Source: Sutterella sp. | GTDB lineage: Bacteria; Pseudomonadota; Gammaproteobacteria; Burkholderiales; Burkholderiaceae_F | NCBI GenBank assembly: GCA_019418235.1 | Contig: DYCH01000065.1 | Coordinates: 1-23,423, forward strand | Direction: 5' to 3' | Length of the DNA: 23,423 nt | Shown here: piece by piece, positions 1 through 9,300 of the stretch | Position numbering within the stretch: the stretch's first letter is position 1 | How the letters are laid out: each line of letters opens with the position of its first letter | Notes under the pieces: generated by a model | Database searches by the model: none | What the model saw: the letters and a program-made list of their open reading frames with translations, nothing else | Told to the model about the DNA's origin: nothing | Program-made: the position numbers and the translations under genes

Positions 1-53
1 CCAACGACCCCCACCATGTCAAGGTGATGCTCTAACCAACTGAGCTATGTGCC
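1..53 (-). tRNA. tRNA-Val (anticodon GAC), 5' part, cut by window edge
   Basis: Read on the minus strand from base 53, the sequence gives an acceptor strand GGCACAT, the D-arm core AGCTCAGTTGGTTAGAGC, an anticodon stem TCACC/GGTGG around the seven-base loop TTGACAT, then a variable loop and the start of the T stem. The anticodon at the centre of the loop is GAC, which reads the valine codon GUC. The T loop, the 3' acceptor strand and the CCA end lie outside the window, so the acceptor pairing cannot be checked. A near-consensus promoter lies just upstream. Confidence 0.93.
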
Positions 54-67
54 TGTCGAAGATCGCT

Positions 68-96
68 ATTATGAAGCATTAATCGCTATGTGTCAA
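68..96 (-). promoter_or_regulatory. Sigma-70 promoter of the tRNA-Val gene
   Basis: On the minus strand, a perfect -35 box TTGACA (bases 96-91) is followed after exactly 17 bases by CATAAT (73-68), five of six matches to the -10 consensus. Transcription would begin near 61, about eight bases before the mature tRNA 5' end at 53, which suits a short leader removed by RNase P. It lies in the gap downstream of tctA, so the tRNA need not depend on readthrough from tctCBA. Confidence 0.85.
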
Positions 97-128
97 GAGA
101 GTGGCGGAAAAATTTTCTCCCGATCCGA

Positions 129-1640
129 CTAGTCTTCAACGAACGCTTCTTCACGAGCAGATTTAATGCGAGGAACCGTTGTAGAGATCAATAAAAGGGC
201 TGCCAAGGCTAAAAGGGTGGCAGAAATGGGGCTCGTAAAGAACACGCTCGGATCGCCGCGAGACAAAAGGAGCGCACGACGAAGATTTTCTTCCATCAAT
301 GGCCCCAAAACGAAACCTAAGATAAGGGGTGCCGGTTCAAAGCGAAGCTGATAAAAGGCGTAACCCAAGCCCGCAAAAGCGGCCATGAGAACGATGTCAT
401 AGATGTTGAAATTCACCGAATACACACCGATCACACAAATGGCGAGAATGGCGGGGTAGAGCCAGCGATAGGGGATACGAAGAATTTGAACCCAAAGGCC
501 CACTAAAGGCAAATTCAAAATCACGAGAAAGAAGTTCCCTACCCACATCGAAACGATTAAGCCCCAAAAAAGCGTGGGATTGGTGTTAATGACTTGGGGG
601 CCGGGGGTGATGTTATGGATAATCAAGGCCCCCATCATGAGTGCCATCACAGCATTGGAAGGGACGCCTAACGTGAGCATCGGGATGAAACTTGTTTGTG
701 CACCGGCATTGTTGGCAGACTCGGGGCCCGCGACTGCTCGAATATTGCCTTGACCCACGGGGGTTTCGTCCTTTTTCAACGTAAGGCGTTTTTCAAGCGT
801 ATAGGAAGCAAAGGAAGACAAAAGAGCGCCGCCACCCGGCAAAAGTCCAAGAACGCTTCCTAAACCCGTGCCGCGAAGAATGGCACCAACGCTTTCTTTG
901 ACGTCCTTCATTTGTGGCCACGGGGATTTCACTTCGTGGGTCTCGATTTTGTCGTTGGCGACCAATGCTTGAAGGTTTTTGAGAATTTCGGCGACGCCGT
1001 AAATCCCCATGGAGATCACCACGAAGTCAATGCCGTCTTGAAGGGTAAGTGTCTCAAACGTAAAGCGCAGACTGCCGGAATTGATGTCAGTACCCACTAA
1101 ACCTAAGATGAGGCCTAAAACCACCATAGCAACGGTTTTTAAAATGTCGCCATTGGCTAAAACAACGGCGCCGACAAGGCCTAAGAGCATAAGGCTAAAG
1201 TATTCCGTCGCTCCAAAGTAAAGGGCAACTTCAGCCAGCAAGGGACTCATCATGGCAATTAAAAGGGTTGCGATAGAACCCGCAACGAAACTTCCGATAG
1301 CCGCAATGCCCAAAGCGCTTCCTGCGCGCCCATTTTTTGCTAACTGATGACCGTCAATACAAGTGACAAGGGCAGAGGCTTCCCCCGGAATATTCATCAA
1401 AATGGCCGTGGTCGAACCGCCGTATTGGCTGCCGTAGTAGATGCCTGCCAACATGATGATGGCAGCTGTCGGGTCAAGGGCATAGGTAATGGGTAACAAA
1501 AGAGCAAGAGTGGCAACGGGGCCCAGGCCCGGCAAAATCCCTACGAGTGTGCCAATTAAAACCCCGAGGAAACAGTATCCGAGATTAACAAGGGAAAAGG
1601 CGCTTTGAAGTCCTAGTGCTAAGTTCTGAAGTAAATCCAT
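129..1640 (-). CDS. tctA: TctA: large permease subunit of a tripartite tricarboxylate transporter
   Basis: Large membrane subunit of a TTT-family secondary transporter, which works with TctB and the periplasmic TctC to import carboxylates such as citrate; the substrate here is unknown. The protein is about 503 residues and almost wholly hydrophobic. It carries the family glycine-rich signatures: GILPGLGPVA near the N-terminus and GIYYGSQYGGSTTAILMNIP soon after, plus a second PGG repeat (LPGGGALLSSF) in the middle. I place the start at 1640, giving MDLLQNLALG. That ATG overlaps the tctB stop as TGATG and has GGGAGG six bases upstream, so translation is probably coupled. An ATG at 1667 is in frame but lies deeper in tctB. 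It is the last gene of tctC-tctB-tctA. I see no terminator before the tRNA promoter. Confidence 0.95.
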   Translation of the reverse strand: MDLLQNLALGLQSAFSLVNLGYCFLGVLIGTLVGILPGLGPVATLALLLPITYALDPTAAIIMLAGIYYGSQYGGSTTAILMNIPGEASALVTCIDGHQLAKNGRAGSALGIAAIGSFVAGSIATLLIAMMSPLLAEVALYFGATEYFSLMLLGLVGAVVLANGDILKTVAMVVLGLILGLVGTDINSGSLRFTFETLTLQDGIDFVVISMGIYGVAEILKNLQALVANDKIETHEVKSPWPQMKDVKESVGAILRGTGLGSVLGLLPGGGALLSSFASYTLEKRLTLKKDETPVGQGNIRAVAGPESANNAGAQTSFIPMLTLGVPSNAVMALMMGALIIHNITPGPQVINTNPTLFWGLIVSMWVGNFFLVILNLPLVGLWVQILRIPYRWLYPAILAICVIGVYSVNFNIYDIVLMAAFAGLGYAFYQLRFEPAPLILGFVLGPLMEENLRRALLLSRGDPSVFFTSPISATLLALAALLLISTTVPRIKSAREEAFVED

Positions 1641-2113
1641 CAGTTGCCTCCCAAAAAGACAGGCCAAAGCGGTACTTCAAGGTGAATCCCGAAAATAAAG
1701 ACGCCACACACCAAAGCATTAATGACAAGCACCAAAAGAACGACTTCACGCAAAGAGCGACTGGGGGTAATGACCGTGGACAAAACGATCATGGCCGTCA
1801 GTGCGATGAAAAGACCGAAAGCGGGCAAAAGGATGGCAAAAAGCAAAACTGAGCCACACAAAATGATTAAGCGCTTAAGGTCAAAGCGATAAATAACTTC
1901 ATGCGGTTTTTTAGGGGTAAAAGTGCCTTTAAGACTGATGGCAAGCCCCAAGAAAATGAGAAGAGCACTTAAACAAACCGGAAAATAGCCCGCGCCCATG
2001 CGTGCTGCGCTACCCATGGGTAGCTCAAGCGCAAAAACTAAGAAAAAGACACCGATAGCAGCAATAAAAAGGCCGCCTACCGTGTCTCGGGCTAAACGAG
2101 GCTTCAGTTGCAT
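1640..2113 (-). CDS. tctB: TctB: small membrane subunit of the tripartite tricarboxylate transporter
   Basis: Small integral membrane subunit that pairs with TctA. The 157-residue protein has four hydrophobic stretches: roughly residues 11-30 (VGGLFIAAIGVFFLV), 45-60, 82-112 (LIILCGSVLLFAILLPAFGL and on) and 122-145. That is the usual size and layout of the TctB family, which is otherwise poorly conserved. It begins 16 bases after the tctC stop, and its own stop shares a base with the tctA start. No good ribosome binding site is visible in front of it. Assignment rests on size, hydrophobic pattern and position between tctC and tctA more than on a sharp motif. Confidence 0.9.
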   Translation of the reverse strand: MQLKPRLARDTVGGLFIAAIGVFFLVFALELPMGSAARMGAGYFPVCLSALLIFLGLAISLKGTFTPKKPHEVIYRFDLKRLIILCGSVLLFAILLPAFGLFIALTAMIVLSTVITPSRSLREVVLLVLVINALVCGVFIFGIHLEVPLWPVFLGGN

Positions 2114-2129
2114 GAAATTAGGCGTTGAA

Positions 2130-3074
2130 TCAGATCAGTTTCAATGTCGAAAACAGTTGTTGATATTTTTGCTGTTCGTTTTTAATAAAGTCTGCAAAAG
2201 CTTGCGGTCCCATTAATGAAACAAAGGGCGTGGCAATGAGCAGTTTTTGAAGAACTTCGGGTTCTTTAACGACAGCTTCAAGCGCATTATAAAGCGCAAG
2301 GCAAATATCAGGGCTTGTTCCTTTGGGAGCGAGTAGGCCAAACCAAGTTGACAGATTCATCGGGACGCCTAATTCTCTCATGGTGGGACACGATAAGAGT
2401 TTAGACGTTTGAGGCGTTGTGACGGCAAGCGCTTTAAGCCGACCGTCTTTAATGGCTTGTTGGCAACTGGCGTAGTTATCAAACACAAAATCCGTTTCAC
2501 CGGAAAATAGTGACAGTTGCGCAGGGGATGCGCCCGCATAGGGTACATGAGCGGCAATAAACCCATTGGCACTTAAAATGGCATTGGCCAAATGACCGAT
2601 TGAGCCCGTACCGCCCGAAGCGCAATTGAGTTTATTTGGGTTTTTCTTTAAGTAATTCAATAAGTCTTTTGCCGATTTAATGTTAAGTTTTTCCATTGTT
2701 TTGGGTGTCATCACCAAAACGTTGGGAACGTTACTTAACATCGCCACCGGTGCGAAATCATCGACCGTATAGGGGAGATTTTTAACAGTTTGCGGGTTGA
2801 CCGCCAAAGTAGCAACGGCTCCCATGACGAGGGTTTTGCCATCGTTTTTAGCCTTTTTTGCCGCTAACATTCCGCGTGCACCGGCGCCGCCCGCAATGTT
2901 TTCAATGACCGTCTTTCCCCACACGGGCTGCAGGGTTGCTCCTAACAGGCGAGCAACGTTATCAAGAGGGCCACCCGGCGGATAGGGAACGATGATGGAC
3001 ATGTTTTTTGGCGCCGCCAATGAAGTCAGCGGCGCAAACGCTAACGAAAGACAAAGAGTACGGCGACTTAACAT
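2130..3074 (-). CDS. tctC: TctC/Bug-family periplasmic substrate-binding protein
   Basis: Periplasmic receptor of the tripartite tricarboxylate transporter (Bug family, greatly expanded in Betaproteobacteria). From the ATG at 3074 it is 314 residues and starts with an export signal: twin arginines (MLSRRTLC), a hydrophobic stretch and an Ala-rich cleavage site near residue 20. The mature part opens with the family signature IIVPYPPGGPLDNVARLL, followed by VIENIAGGAGARG. An in-frame ATG at 3107 would add 11 residues before the signal and has no ribosome site, whereas GGGGA lies a few bases upstream of 3074. It is first in tctC-tctB-tctA. A weak -10-like TAGAAT lies at 3111-3106 without a good -35. 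The ligand cannot be told from sequence; no TctDE two-component pair adjoins. Confidence 0.93.
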   Translation of the reverse strand: MLSRRTLCLSLAFAPLTSLAAPKNMSIIVPYPPGGPLDNVARLLGATLQPVWGKTVIENIAGGAGARGMLAAKKAKNDGKTLVMGAVATLAVNPQTVKNLPYTVDDFAPVAMLSNVPNVLVMTPKTMEKLNIKSAKDLLNYLKKNPNKLNCASGGTGSIGHLANAILSANGFIAAHVPYAGASPAQLSLFSGETDFVFDNYASCQQAIKDGRLKALAVTTPQTSKLLSCPTMRELGVPMNLSTWFGLLAPKGTSPDICLALYNALEAVVKEPEVLQKLLIATPFVSLMGPQAFADFIKNEQQKYQQLFSTLKLI

Positions 3075-3179
3075 ATTGAAGTTCCCCAAAGAGTATCCAT
3101 CCCCCATTCTAAACGCAGTAACGCATTTTTTTCCTTAAAAAAGGTAATATGAATAGATAGTTGTATGTTTGGTGACTTT

Positions 3180-3917
3180 ATGGATTGTCTATCAAAGTTC
3201 TTTTGTTCCGCTGCCGGTGCTCAGCTTCGGCGTTGGGAAGCTCAACAGCTCGATCAGCTGTTAAAGGGCTTGCAGGGTGGAACGGCTCTGCAATTAGGCG
3301 CTCCGTTTGGTCCCGTGATGAGAAGTGCCTCTCATTCATTTAAAGTCTTTTCTGCTCAACAATCAGATATCTCAACGCTTGAAGCCGATGGCTCAGCCCT
3401 TTGTCAGTCTTATACTGATTTTCCTTTTAGAGAGAATACTTTCGATTTGGTCATTTTGGTGCACGTGCTTGAACGTAGTCCTGATTACGAAAAAACGCTC
3501 TCGGAAGTGCTTCGTGTCTTGGCTCCTGAAGGACGAATGGTCATTTTGGGGTTAAACCCCTGGGGGCCGTGGTGGATTCGAAAACGTAAACGACTCTGCA
3601 AGGATCTTCATCATCCCGTGAGCGTCGAGCAAATTAAAAAATCATTAGGGGTTCGCGCCATTATTGATCGCGGTCGCTTTGGCATCTACAGCCCAAGTTT
3701 AAGTGACAATCCTCACCGATTGATGTCTTGGTCGTGGTGCGAGAAGGCGGGTGATCGTTGGTGGCCTGCGCTTGCCAATGGTTTTATGTTAAGCGCTGTT
3801 AAAAAGGTAAGTGGCGTGCATCTAGTGGGAAGCGCCTCTAAAAGCGAAATTTTGAAGAAAACATGGGTAGGAACCGCTGCTGTTCGTAATGTTTCTGCTT
3901 GCAAAAATCATCGTTGA
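3180..3917 (+). CDS. SAM-dependent methyltransferase-like protein (YafS type)
   Basis: Probable class I methyltransferase-fold protein of about 245 residues; its substrate is not known. The best signature is the central stretch FDLVILVHVLERSPD, then a Leu-rich helix ending LRVLAPEGRMVILGLNPWG, which corresponds to motifs IV-VI of Methyltransf_11 proteins. The glycine-rich SAM loop expected near the N-terminus is degenerate (LQLGAPFGPV rather than a DxGxGxG type). Proteins of this type often lie next to rnhA and dnaQ in beta- and gammaproteobacteria, E. coli yafS being one, and that is the arrangement here. I prefer the ATG at 3180, which has GGTGA four bases upstream. The ATG at 3165 adds five residues but has no ribosome site. 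It is divergent from tctC. Confidence 0.82.
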   Translation: MDCLSKFFCSAAGAQLRRWEAQQLDQLLKGLQGGTALQLGAPFGPVMRSASHSFKVFSAQQSDISTLEADGSALCQSYTDFPFRENTFDLVILVHVLERSPDYEKTLSEVLRVLAPEGRMVILGLNPWGPWWIRKRKRLCKDLHHPVSVEQIKKSLGVRAIIDRGRFGIYSPSLSDNPHRLMSWSWCEKAGDRWWPALANGFMLSAVKKVSGVHLVGSASKSEILKKTWVGTAAVRNVSACKNHR

Positions 3918-3970
3918 TTTTGCGTTTCTCGCTAAAATACTCTTTTTCTTATTTTGGTATTCATCGCATT

Positions 3971-4417
3971 ATGACCGCAGAACGTAAATTACAAATCTGG
4001 ACTGACGGCGCCTGTAAAAATAATCCCGGGCCTGGCGGTTGGGGGGCTTATTTGGTTTTTGGTGAAAAAACATTAGAGCTTTGTGGCGGAGAGGTAGAAA
4101 CTACCAATAACCGAATGGAGCTCATGGCTGTTATTTCGGCTCTATCTGCGATCAAGCGTCCCGTTCCTATGACCATCTTCTTGGATAGCCAATACGTTAA
4201 GAACGGCATCATGACGTGGATGGAAGGTTGGAAACAAAAGGGCTGGAGAACGGCGGACAAGAAACCCGTTAAAAACGTGGACCTTTGGATGAAACTTGAT
4301 GAACTCGTTGCTCAACACGACATTGAATGGCGTTGGGTTAAGGGACACGCAGGGGACTTCGGTAATGAAAAGGCCGATGAATTGGCCAATCGTGGTGTGC
4401 CGACGACTGGGAGATAA
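3971..4417 (+). CDS. rnhA: Ribonuclease HI
   Basis: Cuts the RNA strand of RNA-DNA hybrids, clearing R-loops and lagging-strand primers. The protein is 148 residues from the ATG at 3971, close to the usual length for RNase HI. The active-site set is complete: Asp12 (WTDGACKNNPGPGG), Glu50 (NNRMEL), Asp72 (FLDSQYV) and Asp136 (NEKADELA), with His126 in the flexible loop (VKGHAG). The basic handle region WKQKGWRTADKKPVKN at 87-102 is also present. Longer in-frame starts upstream, from 3899, would overlap the preceding gene and add residues without homology. It is followed after two bases by dnaQ, the pairing seen in many proteobacteria though divergent in E. coli. No strong ribosome site is visible. 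Confidence 0.97.
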   Translation: MTAERKLQIWTDGACKNNPGPGGWGAYLVFGEKTLELCGGEVETTNNRMELMAVISALSAIKRPVPMTIFLDSQYVKNGIMTWMEGWKQKGWRTADKKPVKNVDLWMKLDELVAQHDIEWRWVKGHAGDFGNEKADELANRGVPTTGR

Positions 4418-4419
4418 CG

Positions 4420-5118
4420 ATGAAAAAAGAAATTCGCCGTCAGGTGGCGCTTGATACTGAAACGACCGGTATGGAAATTTCCCAAGGCAACCGCTTAATC
4501 AGTGTGGGTTGCGTAGAAATTATTGGTCGCAGTGTCACGAAAAAACATTTTTATGCATTGGTTAATCCCGAATGCGAAGTCGAAGAAGGGGCTGCAAAGG
4601 TTCATGGCTTCACGTGGGAAAAATTAAAGAACAAACCACTTTTTGGCGATATCGTCCATGACTTCTTAGCTTTTATTAAGGGAAGTGAACTTTTAATTCA
4701 CAACGCTCCCTTTGACGTGGGCTATTTGGATATGGAATTGGGTCGCTTGGGCTTAGGCAAGTTAAGCGATCACTGCGAGGGCATTGTCGATACCTTACCG
4801 ATGGCCAAAACCTTGCGTCCGGGGCAACGTGTGAGTTTGGATGCATTGTGTTCGGCCTACGGGGTGGATAATTCCGATCGTAATTTGCACGGCGCATTGA
4901 TTGACGCCAAGCTTTTGGCTCAAGTCTATTTGTGCATGACGCGGGGTCAGGAAAGCCTTGATATTTCAACGATTGACTTATCAAGCTTACCGCCAATGCC
5001 GGCTGCTGACGCCTTACGAGTTCAAAAAGCCTCTGACGATGAACTGCAAATGCATGCGGCAACGATGCAAGCCATTGATAAAGAAAGCAAAGGCAATCGT
5101 GTTTGGACGGACGATTAA
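4420..5118 (+). CDS. dnaQ: DNA polymerase III epsilon subunit (3'-5' proofreading exonuclease)
   Basis: Proofreading exonuclease of the replicative polymerase, normally held between the alpha subunit and the sliding clamp. The 232-residue protein carries all three exonuclease motifs of the DEDDh class: Exo I LDTETTG with Asp12 and Glu14, Exo II HNAPFDVGYLD with Asp99, and Exo III HGALIDAKLLA with His157 and Asp162. The C-terminal 60 residues are less conserved, as expected for the alpha-binding tail. GGGAG at the very end of rnhA serves as its ribosome site (rnhA stop at 4415-4417, start at 4420), so the two genes are probably translationally coupled. A clear terminator follows at 5161-5190. 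Confidence 0.96.
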   Translation: MKKEIRRQVALDTETTGMEISQGNRLISVGCVEIIGRSVTKKHFYALVNPECEVEEGAAKVHGFTWEKLKNKPLFGDIVHDFLAFIKGSELLIHNAPFDVGYLDMELGRLGLGKLSDHCEGIVDTLPMAKTLRPGQRVSLDALCSAYGVDNSDRNLHGALIDAKLLAQVYLCMTRGQESLDISTIDLSSLPPMPAADALRVQKASDDELQMHAATMQAIDKESKGNRVWTDD

Positions 5119-5160
5119 TTTGAACGGCAGATGAACTTCCGTAAAATATTGTAAAAAGTA

Positions 5161-5190
5161 GGGAAAGTCACGGGGGCTTTCCCTTTTTTT
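5161..5190 (+). terminator. Rho-independent terminator after dnaQ
   Basis: GGGAAAG (5161-5167) pairs with CTTTCCC (5177-5183) around a nine-base loop and is followed by seven T. It closes the rnhA-dnaQ transcript 42 bases after the dnaQ stop and separates it from the efflux operon. Confidence 0.88.
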
Positions 5191-5237
5191 CTTAGATAAG
5201 ATTGCAGTAACAAATTCTCTAATAAGTTTGAAAAATC

Positions 5238-6344
5238 ATGCGTATCAGCACCTTATTTCTTTGTGCAACATTGGCGAGTTCGCTCGTGATGATCTCGGGC
5301 TGTTCGGATCAGAGTAATACAAACAAGAAGACCGAGCTCGAAGTCGAAACCATGGTCGTGCAACCGCAATTGGCTTACCGTTGGGTTGAAACTTTCGGTC
5401 AAACCGAAGGGGTTCAAGAGGTCGAGGTGCGCGCTCAGGTCGGTGGCATTTTGCGTAAGCTTCATTTCACCGAAGGCGAAGCAGTGAAGGCTGGTCAAAC
5501 TTTATTTGAAATTGAAACTGAGCCCTATGAGGCTGCACTTCGTCAAGCACAAGCACAAACGCAACAAGCCAAAACCAATTTAAATAAAGCGCGTCGTGAC
5601 GCCAAACGAGCTCAAGAACTTATTAAAGTTCAAGCCATCAGTCGTCAAAACTATGATGATGCCATCAGTGAACTCGAAAATGCCAAGAGTGCATTAGCGC
5701 TTGCCAATGCAGTTCAAGTGAAAGCGGAGATTGATCTTTCTCACGCCAAAGTGCCGGCACCCGTTGATGGGATTGCCGGTAAGAGCGAAGTCAATATTGG
5801 TTCTTTGATTTCTTCCGGAACGACACTTTTGACAAGCATTACGCAGCCGGGAGACTTGCGCGTGACCTTTGCGGTGAGCGACCAAGATTTGGCTCAAGCC
5901 TCTTTAACTCGAGACTCACAAGTGCAAGTGATGGTGCCGGGTAACAAAGAACCCAAGACCGCCAAACTTGACTTCATCAGTCAACAAGTCGATGCCGATC
6001 GAGGGACGGTACGTATGCGCGCCAAGCTTGACCCCAATACGGGACTTTGGCCGGGCCAATACGTTGAAGTGCGTTTGATGGTCGGTACCATTAAAGACGC
6101 CTATGTTGTGCCTCAAGGCATCATTCGTCAAAAGTCAGACGGTACATACGCAGTTTACGTGTTAGAAAACGGTATGGCGCGCGAACGTGAAGTTTTCGTG
6201 AGCCACTGGGAAGGTAAAGACTGGGTTTTAACCGGTGGTTTGAAGCCGGGGGATACCGTGATTACCAATCAGATTTTGCGCTTGCGTGATCGCACGCCCG
6301 TTAAAACCAAAAGCGGCGACATCGCTGCCCCTAAGGCACCTTAA
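5238..6344 (+). CDS. RND efflux periplasmic adaptor lipoprotein (AcrA/MexA family)
   Basis: Membrane-fusion protein that bridges an inner-membrane RND pump and an outer-membrane channel. The 368-residue product starts with a lipoprotein signal peptide ending ISGC, so Cys22 should be lipidated. Next comes a split lipoyl domain (first half with VEVRAQVGGIL and EGEAVKAGQTLFEI around residues 60-90; second half with VPAPVDGIAGKSEVNIG around 173-190). These halves flank a Gln/Ala/Lys-rich coiled-coil hairpin at about 95-168. A beta-barrel and a membrane-proximal domain follow (VTFAVSDQDLA onward). It lies 16 bases before the pump gene and surely forms an operon with it. No strong ribosome site or regulator gene is visible upstream. 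Substrates cannot be inferred. Confidence 0.95.
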   Translation: MRISTLFLCATLASSLVMISGCSDQSNTNKKTELEVETMVVQPQLAYRWVETFGQTEGVQEVEVRAQVGGILRKLHFTEGEAVKAGQTLFEIETEPYEAALRQAQAQTQQAKTNLNKARRDAKRAQELIKVQAISRQNYDDAISELENAKSALALANAVQVKAEIDLSHAKVPAPVDGIAGKSEVNIGSLISSGTTLLTSITQPGDLRVTFAVSDQDLAQASLTRDSQVQVMVPGNKEPKTAKLDFISQQVDADRGTVRMRAKLDPNTGLWPGQYVEVRLMVGTIKDAYVVPQGIIRQKSDGTYAVYVLENGMAREREVFVSHWEGKDWVLTGGLKPGDTVITNQILRLRDRTPVKTKSGDIAAPKAP

Positions 6345-6360
6345 TGTGAAGGGGTAGAGC

Positions 6361-9300
6361 ATGCTGTCTCAATTTTGTATTCGTCGCCCCATCTTTGCTA
6401 CCGTCCTTTCAATTTTGATTGTGGTGGCAGGGCTTGTGGCCAGCCGAATTTTGCCGGTGTCTCAGTACCCGGACATTTCGCCCCCGAGCGTCTATATTTC
6501 TACGAGTTATGAAGGGGCTGATGCCAAAACTTTGGCGCGTACCATTGCGGCTCCGATCGAAGATCAACTCTCCGGTGTTGAAGGCCTTCAGTACTACACA
6601 ACTTCCATTCGCTCTAATGGTGACGTTCGTATTAACTGTACTTTTGAAGTGGGTACCGATCCGAACGAAGCCATGTTGGAAATCAATAACCGTGTTCGTT
6701 CGGCAGAGCGTCGATTACCTGAAACGGTTCGCCAAAACGGCGTCAATGTCAGAAAGCGTAGTGAAGAATCCCTTTTGATGGTGGTTTTAACGTCGCCCGA
6801 TCATTCCATGGATCCTCGTCAAATGGCTGACTATGCGACTGTGAACATGGTTGACGACCTCAAGCGTATTCCGGGCGTCGGTGACGTGAGTGTCTTTGGT
6901 AACGTGCAAGGTGCCATGCGTTTGTGGCTCAATCCCGACAAGATGGCGATGCTAGGTGTGACGGTGCACGATGTTGAAAACGCCGTGAACGTTCAAAACC
7001 GTCAATATGCGGCCGGTCGCATGGGTGCAGCGCCCACTGAAGATGATCAACAGCTCTTTTATACCATCACGACGCGTGGTCAACTCTTAACGCCTGAGGA
7101 ATTTGGCAACATCACCATTCGCTCCAATGGCCCCGATGGCATTATTCGTGTCAAAGACATTGCTCGAGTCGAAGTGGGTAAGCGCAGTTACGATTCCTAT
7201 AACCAATTAAATGGTTCGCCTTCCGTGACCGTTGGTGTGTATCTGCAAACGGGTGCAAATGCGATGAGTACGGCTACGTTGGTGAAGGCAGAGCTCGCAC
7301 GTTTGGTGGAGCGCTTCCCCGAAGGGCGCCTGACGCATGAAATCACGGACGATACAACGGTCTTTATTTCCGCTTCTCTGAGTGAAGTCGTCAAGACGTT
7401 ACTTGAAGCCGGTTTGTTGGTACTCGTGGTTGTGTACGTGTTCTTGCAAAACTGGCGCGCTACTTTGATCCCGATGATTGCCGTTCCCGTGTCTTTGATT
7501 GGGACAATGGTGGGGCTTTGGGCTTTTGGTTTCTCGATTAACACGTTGACGCTTTTTGCTATGACGTTGGCAATCGGTATCGTGGTCGACGATGCGATCG
7601 TCGTGTTAGAAAACGTCGAACGTATCATGGTTTCCGAAGGTTTGAGTGCAAGAGCAGCATCGAAAAAAGCCATGAAAGAAGTTTCCGGTGCGTTGGTGGC
7701 CATTGTTTTGGTGCTTTCATCTGTCTTTGTTCCGGTTGCTTTCTTAGGGGGCATGGCGGGCGAACTTTACCGTCAATTTGCCATCACCATTACCGTATCC
7801 GTTGTCTTGTCGGGCTTTGTGGCTTTGACCTTGACACCGGCGCTTTGCGCATTGATGCTCACGCACCGTGAGGGTGAACCTCATGCTTTCTTTAGACGCT
7901 TTAATTTGGCTTTAGGGCGTTACACCCATTTCTTCCAACGTTGGGTGGGTTTGGCTTTGCATCATCGTGTGGCAAGCGGCTTAATTCTTGTCGCTGTCAT
8001 CGGGGCCTGTTGGGCCATGTTGCAAGTTACCCCCACGTCCTTTGTTCCGCGAGAAGACCAAGGGATGGTGAGAATGAGTCTGACTTTACCTGAAGGCTCT
8101 GCTTTAGGGCGCACTGAAAAAGTGGCTGAAGAGCTTCGTCAAGGGATGGAAACGATCGAAGGGGTGTCTTCCATTTTAACGTTGACCGGTTTTGATACGG
8201 TGGCCAACGACGTGCGACAAAATGCTGCAACGTTCTTCCTTAAGTTAGAGCACTGGGATGATCGCGAAAATACCGCCAACGATATCGCTTCACAATTAAA
8301 TCAACTTGGACGAGAGTTAACCGAAGGAACGGGGGTAGCCTCAACACCAGCACCGATCCGTGGTTTGGGTTCTGCTGCGGGTTTCTCAGGTTACCTTCAA
8401 GCCCGTGAAAACGATGACCCGTTGGTTCTTCAACAAGTGGCTGACCTTTTCATTTCTGAATTGGAAAAGTCTTCCATCCTGACGAGTTTACGTACCACGG
8501 CCAAGGCTGAGTCGCCCATGCTAATGGTCAATGTTGATGAAGCCAAGGCCATGGCTTTGGGTGTTTCTATTGATGAAATCTATGAAACGTTGTCAACCTT
8601 TATGGGGAGCAACTACATCAATGACTTCACGCGTAACGGTAAGATCAATCGCGTCATCATGCAAGCCGATAGTCAATACCGCATGAAGCCGGAACATTTG
8701 GGTCGTGCATGGGTTCGTTCGCAAACAGGGGAAATGATTCCCTTATCGGCGTTGGTGACTTGGGAGCGTACGTCGGGCGCTGAAACCTTGGCAAGAATGA
8801 ACGGTTACCTGTCAGCTCGTTTTATGGGTCAAGCCATTCACGGGGTGAGTTCGGGTGAGGCTATTGCAGAAGTTGAGCGCATTGCCGAGCAAATATTGCC
8901 CGAAGGCTATGCCATCGGTTGGGTGGATCAAGCTTTCCAAGAAAAGCGTTTGGGGGCATCAGCCACGACAGCAGTGGTCTTTGGGATTTTGGTTGTCTTC
9001 TTGATTTTGGCCGCCCAATACGAGCGCTGGTCATTGCCGATTGCTGTGGTGTTATCGGTGCCGTTTTCGGTCTTAGGGGCGTTGGTAGCGACCTATTGCC
9101 GAGGGCTTTCAAATGACATCTACTTCCAGATCGGACTTTTGGTGTTGATCGGATTGACCGCTAAAAACGCCATTTTGATTGTGGAATTCGCCGCTCAAAA
9201 ATTAGAATCCGGTAAGAGCGTTTTTGATGCTGCTCTTGAAGCCGTCTCCTTGCGTTTGCGCCCGATTTTGATGACGTCATTGGCCTTCATCCTTGGTGTG

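Noticed and set aside
3131..3150. CCTT/AAGG inverted repeat in the tctC-methyltransferase gap as a shared operator
   Set aside because: Only four paired bases around A-rich sequence; too little to support a binding site.
3914..3938. TTGATT...TAAAAT promoter for rnhA
   Set aside because: The spacer is only 13 bases, too short for a usual sigma-70 promoter.
3899..3970. 24-residue N-terminal extension of RNase HI
   Set aside because: It overlaps the end of the methyltransferase gene and does not resemble RNase HI; the enzyme is full length from 3971.
7197..7754. 185-codon open frame opposite the RND pump gene
   Set aside because: Composition is rich in Thr, Ser and Lys, as expected from the reverse of membrane-helix codons; no motif or ribosome site.
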